This document shows positions 17,666 through 24,966 of a stretch of 24,966 nt of DNA, piece after piece; positions within the stretch are counted from its first letter, which is position 1; each line of letters starts with the position of its first letter. This stretch comes from an uncultured Victivallales bacterium (lineage in GTDB: Bacteria > Verrucomicrobiota > Lentisphaeria > Oligosphaerales > JAFGRS01). The translations under genes were made by a program, and so were the position numbers. The notes under the pieces were generated by a model, which was not told the origin of the DNA, did no database searches, and saw only the letters and a program-made list of their open reading frames with translations. Location: NCBI GenBank assembly GCA_903834675.1, contig CAILKC010000485.1, positions 1 to 24,966 of the forward strand, read 5' to 3'.

Positions 17666-19396
17666 CTAGGGCCTTTCCATGTAGCGGACGAAGCGCAGAT
17701 AGGCCATGAAGATGAGCAGCATGATCCCGGCGTAGACGCTGAAGACGAGGGTGTTACGCCCGTGGTGCGCCACGAAGCCGAAGTAACCGACGTAGAATAG
17801 ATTCAGCACGAAGGCGCCAATGAAGGCGGCCAGCGGCGGCAGCAACAGCGGCCGCACCACGCCGTGCGTCGCCGCCGGCGGCAGCGCCGCATAGCGGAAG
17901 TTGGCCGTCGGAGGCACGTACCCGGTATCGCCGCCCAGACGTTTCCAGCAGCGATAGGCACGGTAGTGGAAGTAGAACGCCAGCACCGTGAAGGCGCCCG
18001 TCCAGAAGAAGATGAACCGGTAGGGATACAGATCCCCGGGCGGGTAGAACCGTCGCACCACATCGAGGTAGACCCCGGCGATCAGGCCGCCAATCATGGT
18101 GCCGGCGGAACGCACTAACGCCTGGGCGCCGCAGAACTGCCCAAAACGGTCCTTCGGGAAGAGGATCATCAGTTGCGGCAGCCCCGCGGTCGACTGCATG
18201 GCCGACATCACCGCGGAAAAGACGCCGCCCACAATGCCGACCCAGAAGTAAACCTGCGACGGCGGCGCCTCGGCAAACAGCCAAATCAGGCCGCCGAAGG
18301 TGAAGAAGGTGCCGTAGGCGTGCAGATACATGTCCACCCGCACCGGATGCCACTTATCCACCAGCGTCCCGGCAAACAGGTAGCAGCCGGCCACCACCAG
18401 GCCGCCCACCGCACCCATCTTGCCGATCAGGTTGAGGTCCAACCCCATTGATTGGTTGAAGAACACGCTAAACACGCCGATGCTGCCGGCCACGGCGCCG
18501 AACATGCAGTACAGGAAGATGTACCAGTAGTACGGCATGGTGTAGCATTCCCGCGCAAAGGTATCGAGGTCCTGGCTCAGGCTGGGCGCTTTGCCCTTGT
18601 AGCTCGGCGGCGGGTACTGGCCTTCCTTGACCCGGATGCAGGCCAGCCCGAAGCCGATCAGGTAGAGCAGCGCGGTGCCGATGAAGATCTCCCGCATATG
18701 GCTGAGGGCATACTTGAAGATGAAGTAGTTGTAGAACGCCGCCGCCAGCGTCCCGACCAGCCGGAAGTAGGCCATGAAGCGGGAGAGAAACTGCTCCGGC
18801 ACCACGTCGTTGAACAGGTACCAGTAGACCGAGCCTACGAACATGTTGAAGAAGTGGAAGCAGCCGGCGAAGGCCGCGAGTACCAGCACCGTCAACAAGT
18901 TGCGGCTGAGCGCGCTCTGACTCAGGAAGGCACTGTGCAACTTAGCGGCGATGGGGTCGCACAAACCGATGCACACCAGCGAGGCGACCAGAAACGGCAT
19001 GGTGTAGAGGATGAAGGGCATCCGCCGACCCCAGCGGCTGCGGTAACGGTCGCTCTTGAAGCTCACCCATGGGCAGACCGTGGTGTTGAAGATGCCCGGC
19101 AGGGTGCTCATGATCAGGCCGATGGTCCAGTTGTCCGAATCGAGGGCCTTGAGCTTGAGCGGCAGGATGCTGGGGACCACCGTCTGCAGCAGCGTGTAGC
19201 AGAAGTTGCTCCACAGCAGCCAGGCAAAGAGGACCACGAGCCCGGACATCGTGTAGGTCAGGGTGCCGCAGCGGAAGAGGGGCTTCCCGGACGGGTCGCG
19301 CTCGCCCAGCGGCGTGCCGGGTGACGGCGCCCGGGCCGGCTCCGTCACCCCACTCGAATCCGGCTTGGGCTGGTCAGCGGCAGAAGAGCAAACCAT
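17666..19396 (-). CDS. MFS sugar transporter, GPH/SLC45-like, 576 aa
   Basis: A polytopic inner-membrane carrier, probably importing a sugar or oligosaccharide with cations. About twelve hydrophobic helices are visible. The loop after helix 2 carries the MFS motif SDRYRSRWGRR (from residue 115), in the form typical of GPH/SLC45-like sugar carriers. The N-terminal 40 residues are polar, Pro/Ser-rich and cytoplasmic. I place the start at the ATG at 19396 because GGAGG lies five bases upstream; an in-frame ATG at 19432 adds twelve residues with a poorer ribosome site. It converges on the fucosidase gene across the repeat array. Pairing a carrier with an intracellular fucosidase suggests uptake of fucosylated glycans, but the substrate is inferred from position only. 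Confidence 0.87.
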   Translation of the reverse strand: MVCSSAADQPKPDSSGVTEPARAPSPGTPLGERDPSGKPLFRCGTLTYTMSGLVVLFAWLLWSNFCYTLLQTVVPSILPLKLKALDSDNWTIGLIMSTLPGIFNTTVCPWVSFKSDRYRSRWGRRMPFILYTMPFLVASLVCIGLCDPIAAKLHSAFLSQSALSRNLLTVLVLAAFAGCFHFFNMFVGSVYWYLFNDVVPEQFLSRFMAYFRLVGTLAAAFYNYFIFKYALSHMREIFIGTALLYLIGFGLACIRVKEGQYPPPSYKGKAPSLSQDLDTFARECYTMPYYWYIFLYCMFGAVAGSIGVFSVFFNQSMGLDLNLIGKMGAVGGLVVAGCYLFAGTLVDKWHPVRVDMYLHAYGTFFTFGGLIWLFAEAPPSQVYFWVGIVGGVFSAVMSAMQSTAGLPQLMILFPKDRFGQFCGAQALVRSAGTMIGGLIAGVYLDVVRRFYPPGDLYPYRFIFFWTGAFTVLAFYFHYRAYRCWKRLGGDTGYVPPTANFRYAALPPAATHGVVRPLLLPPLAAFIGAFVLNLFYVGYFGFVAHHGRNTLVFSVYAGIMLLIFMAYLRFVRYMERP

Positions 19397-19949
19397 CGGT
19401 GCCTCCGCGTCTCCGGGCCTACGCTTGACCATGGCCCCGGCGCAGACACAACCTACCCGTCAGACGCGCGCGGTCCAACCCGTAGCGCCGGTAGCCCAGG
19501 CTGGCTCGGCAGGCTGAGTGGCAACGCCAGCGCTCGCGCCTGCCTTGGGATGAGAAACTCCGGCAAGCCGTGGTCATGAGGGAGTCTCTGCGCTCCTACG
19601 GGAGAACTGCGCCCGTTCCGCCTGCCGGACAGCGGCGCCGTCCAGGACCCAGCCCAGCTTAGCCGAGTTACCGTCGACATGCTGGCTCCCCATCTGCCGG
19701 AATTCTGTTCCGTGGCAGGCCACCCGCTCTCAGCCGTCTGGCCACCCTATCTTGCTGCCATGGAAGAGACAGCACACCCGACACCCAGGCCGACCCGAAC
19801 TCGCGGTGCTCCCTGTTCATTCAGGCCGGGAAACGTGCGACCCGGTAACATCGGGGTCGTGGCGGGCTATCGCCAGAGAGTCAAAACAGGGGCACAATTC
19901 GTCAAAGTAGCCTCAAAAGTCGAGGTGCGACCCCCACTACACGCCGCGG
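19397..19949. other. Non-coding region between carrier and ABC operon
   Basis: About 550 bases without a supportable gene. Short open frames are compositionally random and lack ribosome sites. It must contain the leftward promoter of the MFS gene and the end of the ABC operon transcript. I see no clear terminator with T-run. The right part (19835-19937) is treated separately. Confidence 0.5.
19835..19933. mobile_element. Possible insertion-sequence end remnant
   Basis: GTGCGACCC occurs in the same orientation at 19835-19843 and 19925-19933. Between them are three spaced TCAAA motifs (19881, 19902, 19913) and a GGGGCACAATTC segment, AT-richer than the surroundings. Multiple short terminal repeats of this style recall IS21-family ends from memory. 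There is no transposase in the window, so this is at most a relic and could be ordinary regulatory DNA. Confidence 0.2.
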
Positions 19950-21857
19950 TCATTTCTCGACCGGGACCACAATGCCCCGCATGATCAGGTTCTGGCAGAA
20001 GACAAAGACCAGCAGCGTGGGGATGGCCGCGATGATCAGCGAGGCGTAGATCACGCCGACGCCACTGCCGCCGTTCAGACGGTAAAGCCAGACCATCAGG
20101 GTCCACATCTTCTGATCCTGACAGATCAGCAGGGCGAACATGAAGTTCGAATAGGCCGCAGTGAAGGCGTTCAGGGCGATGACCGCCAGGATGGGTTTGC
20201 TGAGGGACATGGTGATGTGCCAGAACATCACCCACTCGCTGGCCCCATCGATCTGGGCGCTCTCGTAGAGCTCCTGACCCAACGAGTCGAAGAAGCCCTT
20301 CAGCAGAAAGATCGAGTAGCCATTGGCCAGTCCCGGCAGCAGCAGCGCCGCGAAGGTGTTCAGCAGACCGAGCTGCCGCAGCATCAGAAACACCGGAATC
20401 TGGGTCACCATGGGGGGAAAAGCCATGGTCAACAGTAGAAAGAGCAGGACCTTGTACGCCGTCGGCATGCGGTAGCGGCTCATGGCATAGGCCGCGATGG
20501 GGTTGACCACCAGGGCCAGGGCGATGGCCAGGGCGCAGTAAATGACCGTGTTGAAGATGCCACGGCCGTGAAAGAGCATGTACTCGAGCACCGCCCGATA
20601 GTTGCGCGTCACGAACTCCAGCCGCAGCGCCCCGCGCTGCCGGCAATACTCAAACCAGTGAAAGTGCTCCTGCGGCGGCACGATCTCAGCGAAGTCCGCA
20701 AAGCTCGTGCCCAGAGCGGCATTGGCCGCCGCCACAGTGCCGTAGCGTTGCCGCAGCCAGTCCCGGAAGACCCCATCCGGCGAGTGAATGCGCACCTGGC
20801 CGATGTCGACCCCATGCCGCGCCCCGCTCTCGGGGTCCTGCCAGCCGGTGACGAAACTGTCCCAGTCGCTCAGCCGCACGCCCTCGCCAGGCGGCTCCTC
20901 AACCAGCGGCACCGCCGCAAAAGTGGGGTAGGCCGTGCCATAGCGCCGGTTGAGTGCCTCGACGCTGTGGTACTTCGCCGCCAGGAAAGCCCGGTACGGC
21001 TCGGCCGCGGCGGCATCCGCCCGGATCCAGAGCAGATTCAACGTGTTGCGCACGAAGGTCTCCCAGTCGTCGCGGACCCTCGGCGGCGCCGCGCTGGGGT
21101 AACGCTCCGGGAGCCGCACCTGTTCGTAGGAGGCCAGGGAGGTGCCGTGCAAGCGGTTGTACTCCTCGATGGCGCGGGTGTACTGCGGCTTGAGGAACAG
21201 CCGTTTGTAGAAACCCTCGAGGTTGAGGTAGACGCGGCGGTCGAGGCTCTGGCGGGTCTTGAACTCGTTGAAGGCGCTGCCGTAGGGTCCGCCCGCGGGC
21301 AGGTTGCGCCGGATGGTGGTGTCCTGGCCGCTGATGTACAGGCTGTTCCAGGTGACGAACTCGGTGCCGAACTCCTGGTTGAGTCGTGGCAGATCGTGGC
21401 CGAAGCGCTCCTGCAGGGTCACCTTGAACTCGCGGAGTTCGCGGGGAACGGTGCGCGAGACCCCGGCGTTGGCGTAGCCGAGAGCCCAGGCGTTGAGAGG
21501 CAGATCGGCCTGCCCCAGGAAGTCCGCCCAGGCCTGCGCCAGCCGCGCATTCGGCGCCGCCGGCGGCTGCAAGACCTCGAACGAGGCTACGTCCGTGTCG
21601 TAGGTCGTGTTCAAACTGTCAAGAGACTCGTTGAACAGCCCCTCGAGGTGCTTGCGGTACAGGGCGACATCGTCGCGCAGAAAGGCCGGAATCGCCGCGA
21701 AATCGCTGACGTCGACGCCACTCTTGGTGCTGCCGGCCAGCATGATCAGCAGCGGATAGACCGTGCTGATCGACCCTAGGGTGAGCACCACGTAGATGCC
21801 AAGCACCAGGAGCCGCACCCGCGGCGAGCGCCGGCCGATCCTGGAGATAATGGGCAT
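19950..21857 (-). CDS. MalG-like sugar ABC permease with a large repeat-built extracytoplasmic insert, 635 aa
   Basis: Inner-membrane subunit of a CUT1-type carbohydrate importer. Helix 1 is at about residues 14-40; helices 2-6 lie at about 431-625, with the ATPase-contact EAA loop ELYESAQIDGASEWVMFWHI at 529-548. Ordinary MalG-like permeases are about 280 residues; here residues 45-410 are inserted after helix 1 and should face outside. The insert holds five degenerate repeats (about 65-99, 140-172, 216-250, 287-320, 363-395) of the pattern F-L-x3-Y-x4-A-L-N-x2-Y-G-T-x3-F, best seen as ALNRRYGTAYPTF. Several are followed by a W-x2-F-V element (WADFL, WETFV, WDSFV). The start at 21857 has AGGGGAG seven bases upstream; the longer frame to 21986 overlaps the preceding gene. 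It follows that gene by 29 bases and is surely co-transcribed with it. Confidence 0.88.
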   Translation of the reverse strand: MPIISRIGRRSPRVRLLVLGIYVVLTLGSISTVYPLLIMLAGSTKSGVDVSDFAAIPAFLRDDVALYRKHLEGLFNESLDSLNTTYDTDVASFEVLQPPAAPNARLAQAWADFLGQADLPLNAWALGYANAGVSRTVPRELREFKVTLQERFGHDLPRLNQEFGTEFVTWNSLYISGQDTTIRRNLPAGGPYGSAFNEFKTRQSLDRRVYLNLEGFYKRLFLKPQYTRAIEEYNRLHGTSLASYEQVRLPERYPSAAPPRVRDDWETFVRNTLNLLWIRADAAAAEPYRAFLAAKYHSVEALNRRYGTAYPTFAAVPLVEEPPGEGVRLSDWDSFVTGWQDPESGARHGVDIGQVRIHSPDGVFRDWLRQRYGTVAAANAALGTSFADFAEIVPPQEHFHWFEYCRQRGALRLEFVTRNYRAVLEYMLFHGRGIFNTVIYCALAIALALVVNPIAAYAMSRYRMPTAYKVLLFLLLTMAFPPMVTQIPVFLMLRQLGLLNTFAALLLPGLANGYSIFLLKGFFDSLGQELYESAQIDGASEWVMFWHITMSLSKPILAVIALNAFTAAYSNFMFALLICQDQKMWTLMVWLYRLNGGSGVGVIYASLIIAAIPTLLVFVFCQNLIMRGIVVPVEK

Positions 21858-21864
21858 AAGCAAA

Positions 21865-21871
21865 CTCCCCT
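21865..21871 (-). promoter_or_regulatory. Shine-Dalgarno fixing the MalG-like start
   Basis: On the minus strand AGGGGAG lies seven bases before the ATG at 21857, inside the 29-base gap after the upstream stop codon. This favours the start at MPIISRIG over the 43-codon-longer frame. Confidence 0.75.
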
Positions 21872-21886
21872 GCGAGCCTGGCCGGG

Positions 21887-24800
21887 CTACGGCGGCGGCT
21901 TCTGACCGGTCGTGCGAAACTCCAGCCGCGACAGGATGCGCAACTGGTACACGGTGAAGCCGATCAGCATCAACCCCAGCAACCACGCCATCGCCGTCGC
22001 TTCGCCAAAGTTCAAGTACATGAAGGCTTTATAGAAGATGTGCAGGCCCACTTCCTCGGTGTTCTTGCCGCCGCCAGTCATGGCCAGGATGTTGCCCGCC
22101 GCGCCGTACCAGGAGCCGATGAACACGCCGACGAAGTTGATGACCAGCAGCGGCCGGATGGCGGGCAGGACGGTGAAGAGAATCTTGTCGACGAAGGTGG
22201 CGCCATCGAGGTCCGACGCCTCATAGAAGTCCTCCGGGATGCCTTTGAGCGCGGCCAGATAGATGAGGCAGCCTGGTCCCATGCCGGCCCAGATCATGGG
22301 CATGACACAGCAGAGCATGGCGGTGTCGGCATCGTTCAGCCAACTGTAGGGCTGGGATAGCGTGCCGAGCAGCGCGGCGTACCAGGGGGTGCCGCCGTGT
22401 TGCAAAGCGCCGAAGCCCTCCGCCAGTGCCAGGCAGGCCGCGAACAGCCCCGCGCCGAGGGCAGCCCAGCGCACCGCGGTCTGCCGCTGTCGGGCGGCGC
22501 CGGCCAGGCGGGACCGGCCCAGGGCCAGGCCGAGCAGGATGGCGCCCGCCACCACGGCCAGCGCACGCGGCGCCAGCCCCACACCGTCCTGGAGCAGCGG
22601 CAGGGCGAAGGCGCCATGCCAGGCGTGCCAGACGGCCAGCACCGCCGCCAGCGCCAGCAGGCCGCCCGATCCCCACACCAGCCGCGCCTCAAACTCGGGA
22701 CGCGGCAGCTCCAGCAGCAGCGGACCCAAGATCGCCGGCGCTAACAAGGTCAGACCAATCTGCAACATGGGATGCGCTACCCCGGCCTGTCTGAAGATGG
22801 GACTGGCCACCGCCAGGCAGGTCCAGAACAGAATCATGCCAATCGCCAGAAACAGGCCACTGATGCCGAACATGTCATGGAACCAGGTCCGCCGGGCAAA
22901 GGTGTAAGCCACCCAGAACAGCACCCCCCCCACCAACAGAAAGCCGAGCGCCGGGAGCCGCATCACCACGGCGTTCAGCGTGCCCCGCTCCGTCGGCTCG
23001 TAGAAGGACTTCCAGAGCAGGATCACCACCAGCCCCGTGATCACCGCCGGCAGATAGAACAGAGTCCGGTACAGAATCTTACCGTGGGGCACCTCCTGCA
23101 GCAGCACGGCCAGCACCACCGGCGGCAGAAAGGTCAGGCTGATCACCAGGGTCGAGTAGCGCAGCGAGTTCCATACCGCTCCCCACCAGCCCCGGTTCCA
23201 GATGACGTTGGCATAGTTGTCCAGCCAGAGCCAGGACGAGCCGCCCATAATGCGATAGTCCTGCAAGGACATCACCGAACCCCGCGCTACCGGCAGATAG
23301 CTCCAGAAGAAGATGGAAAACACCGCCGGCGCCAGCATCAGGTAAGCCCAGGCGAAACGACGAAACTGCCAGCCCTTCTTCTCGCCGGGAACCCCCGTCG
23401 GGGTGAAGGTGGCAATGATCCGGCGAAACACCAGGGCGAAGACCACCACCATGGCGACCAGGGCGGCGACGGCCGTGGCTCGACGCAGCAGCATCACCCG
23501 CGGCGGCACCACCCCGAGCATCTCCTTGCGGGCCTTCTCAGCGGCGCGCCGCAGCAGCCCCTGCAGCACCGTCAGCCGCGCCTCATCGTCCCGCGGCAGA
23601 TCGCCGTCCAGAGCCATCTCCTCGGCCGCCTGAATGGGCTCGGTCAGGATGTCGTAACACAGGTTGCTGTGCCGGCCGTACGGCTCGGGAATGCCCGTAG
23701 CGATGGCGATGTCAAAGGTCTCCGCCCAGCCGCGTGGCGCCAGGCGGACCACCTCGTCGTAGCCGAACATCTCGAGGTACTTGGGATTGACGAAGCGCCC
23801 GAGCCCGCCCTCAACCATGATGCGGGTCTTGATCTCGACCGCCTCCCGGCTCTCGTAGAAGCGGATGTACTCCCAGCCGACGTCCCGGACCAGCGGCTCA
23901 CGGATGCCCGCAAACAGACCCATCATGCGGCTGTTCAGCTCGCCGCCGCGCCGACGCTCGCCCTTGGGGCCCACCGGCGGCCCGAGCGGCACCGGGCACA
24001 TGCCAGTCAGGTCCGGGTTGATGCTGGTGAAGAGCTTTTCGTCGATGTAGTCGAACATCATGGCGATTTCACCACGGTCCCACTTGATCGAGCCTTCACT
24101 GGCCTCCTTGCAGGCAAAGCCGTAGCGCGGCTTGCCGCTGGCATCGATCCACTTGTCGGTGCAGAGCCGGTTGTAGAAGTCCAGCGCCAGCGCCGCGTTG
24201 CGCGTGTCAAACACCGCGGCCCAGGTGTCCGTGGGCTCGTCATAGGCCAGTACATCGCCGCCGGCTGACCACAGGAAGGTGATCCAGAACCACGACTCGT
24301 GCTTCCCGCGCCCCAAGCGCATGCCGTAGGTCCCGCGGGCGGGATCGGTGATCTTGCGGCAGGCGTCGTAGAGATCGTCCCAGGTCCAGTCCTTGTCGGG
24401 GTACGGAATGGACTTCTCGTCGAAGAGGTCCTTCCGGTAGAGCAGCACCTTGCCCAGCGCGCCGCCGTAGGGCACCGCATAGACGCGCTTCTCGCCGTCG
24501 GGGCCCTTGCGGCGGATGACCGGCCAGATCTTCGGATGAATGCGAAAGTCCAGTTCCGCCTGCGTCAGGCTGGTCAAGTAACCGTCCGCCGGCTGATCCA
24601 GAGGATAGAGAAAGCCCTGCCCAATATAGGTATCGGACTTGCGGAAGTTGACATACATCACGTCCGGCGCCACGCCCCCCGCGATCGCCAGCAGGTCGGT
24701 CTCCACCCCCTCGACGCTGATCCCGGAGAAGGGCTGCAAGTCGACCTCGACCCGGTCCCAATTATGCCGCCCATAACGGCCCGGATCGGCCTGCGCGCGG

Positions 24801-24966
24801 GCCTTGAGGCGTTCGGCAAAAACTGCCGGAAACCGGCGGGTGAACTCCTTCACCCCCGCAGACTCCGCCCGGGTGTAGGTGTCCGTCCGGCTCGGGTCTG
24901 GCATTTCCCACAGGGTCACATGGACGATCGTCCGGCCGGGGGCGTCCTCGATCCAGCCGGCGCCCA
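21887..24966 (-). CDS. Solute-binding protein fused to MalF-like ABC permease (5' end beyond window)
   Basis: One polypeptide combines the sugar-binding and first permease subunits of a CUT1 importer. The frame is open through the right edge; the first visible strand (HVTLWEMPDPS) is the start of a binding-protein fold, so the signal peptide lies outside. Numbering from the GTG at 24919: binding domain 1 to about 440, with VAPDVMYVNF and YAVPYGGALGKVLLYRKDLF typical of family 1 binding proteins; membrane anchor about 481-499; permease from about 520, with helices near 521-545, 585-607 and 620-637; the EAA loop GIPEDFYEASDLDGATF at 893-909; last helices to about 993. Between about 655 and 855 lie roughly six extra hydrophobic segments absent from ordinary MalF-like proteins. 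That the GTG at 24919 is internal, not the true start, is likely. No ATPase gene is visible; it may lie upstream or elsewhere. Confidence 0.87.
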   Translation of the reverse strand, partial: GAGWIEDAPGRTIVHVTLWEMPDPSRTDTYTRAESAGVKEFTRRFPAVFAERLKARAQADPGRYGRHNWDRVEVDLQPFSGISVEGVETDLLAIAGGVAPDVMYVNFRKSDTYIGQGFLYPLDQPADGYLTSLTQAELDFRIHPKIWPVIRRKGPDGEKRVYAVPYGGALGKVLLYRKDLFDEKSIPYPDKDWTWDDLYDACRKITDPARGTYGMRLGRGKHESWFWITFLWSAGGDVLAYDEPTDTWAAVFDTRNAALALDFYNRLCTDKWIDASGKPRYGFACKEASEGSIKWDRGEIAMMFDYIDEKLFTSINPDLTGMCPVPLGPPVGPKGERRRGGELNSRMMGLFAGIREPLVRDVGWEYIRFYESREAVEIKTRIMVEGGLGRFVNPKYLEMFGYDEVVRLAPRGWAETFDIAIATGIPEPYGRHSNLCYDILTEPIQAAEEMALDGDLPRDDEARLTVLQGLLRRAAEKARKEMLGVVPPRVMLLRRATAVAALVAMVVVFALVFRRIIATFTPTGVPGEKKGWQFRRFAWAYLMLAPAVFSIFFWSYLPVARGSVMSLQDYRIMGGSSWLWLDNYANVIWNRGWWGAVWNSLRYSTLVISLTFLPPVVLAVLLQEVPHGKILYRTLFYLPAVITGLVVILLWKSFYEPTERGTLNAVVMRLPALGFLLVGGVLFWVAYTFARRTWFHDMFGISGLFLAIGMILFWTCLAVASPIFRQAGVAHPMLQIGLTLLAPAILGPLLLELPRPEFEARLVWGSGGLLALAAVLAVWHAWHGAFALPLLQDGVGLAPRALAVVAGAILLGLALGRSRLAGAARQRQTAVRWAALGAGLFAACLALAEGFGALQHGGTPWYAALLGTLSQPYSWLNDADTAMLCCVMPMIWAGMGPGCLIYLAALKGIPEDFYEASDLDGATFVDKILFTVLPAIRPLLVINFVGVFIGSWYGAAGNILAMTGGGKNTEEVGLHIFYKAFMYLNFGEATAMAWLLGLMLIGFTVYQLRILSRLEFRTTGQKPPP

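Noticed and set aside
20568..24268. Long plus-strand frames (20568-21779 and 22772-24268) opposite the ABC genes
   Set aside because: Rich in Arg, His, Gln and Pro with no domain; shadows of the GC-biased codons on the other strand.

Overview
The window is high-GC bacterial DNA with long, closely packed genes. It carries two intracellular-type glycosidase-like genes, a very large SNF2 helicase, interspersed hairpin repeats rich in CCCAGGGC/GCCCTGGG and GCCCCTTCGGGGC, and a CUT1-type sugar ABC transporter in which the binding protein is fused to a permease. This style recalls uncultured members of the PVC group (Lentisphaerota, Kiritimatiellota, Planctomycetota) or neighbours such as Armatimonadota or Hydrogenedentota. 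That placement is inference from gene style only; there is no rRNA or marker gene here to settle it.

Layout. 1-406: non-coding, with dispersed hairpin repeats and a possible promoter. 407-10862: four plus-strand genes, namely a 1386-aa SNF2 helicase, a secreted or lipid-anchored beta-helix protein with a CBM9-like tail, a HAD phosphatase, and a four-module sulfur/CoA-disulfide redox fusion (reductase, rhodanese, Pro/Ala linker, TusA, DsrE). 10863-11473: a repeat island with a long imperfect palindrome, a 260-bp MITE-like unit bounded by perfect 16-bp inverted repeats, and a solo copy of a hairpin repeat. 11474-12604: a minus-strand BNR/sialidase-fold protein. 12862-17411: plus-strand glycerophosphodiester phosphodiesterase, Lon protease (7-bp gap, probably coupled) and a GH29-type alpha-L-fucosidase with a GTG start. 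17410-17632: a four-unit tandem array of the same hairpin repeat. 17666-19396: a minus-strand MFS/GPH-like sugar transporter. 19397-19949: non-coding, with a possible insertion-sequence end remnant. 19950-24966: a minus-strand sugar ABC transporter operon whose first gene runs off the right edge.

How the genes may work together. The beta-helix protein (export), the ABC transporter and MFS carrier (uptake), and the fucosidase and sialidase-like proteins without signal peptides (cytoplasm) would suit a bacterium scavenging complex, possibly fucosylated, glycans. The helicase, Lon, the HAD enzyme and the CoA-disulfide reductase fusion look like unrelated housekeeping or stress functions.

The most unusual content is the ABC transporter. 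The MalF-like half is fused behind its solute-binding domain and carries about 200 extra hydrophobic residues inside the permease fold. The MalG-like half carries about 365 residues between its first membrane helix and its permease core, built from five degenerate repeats resembling a motif I associate with GH42-like glycosidases. No ATPase subunit is present in the window.
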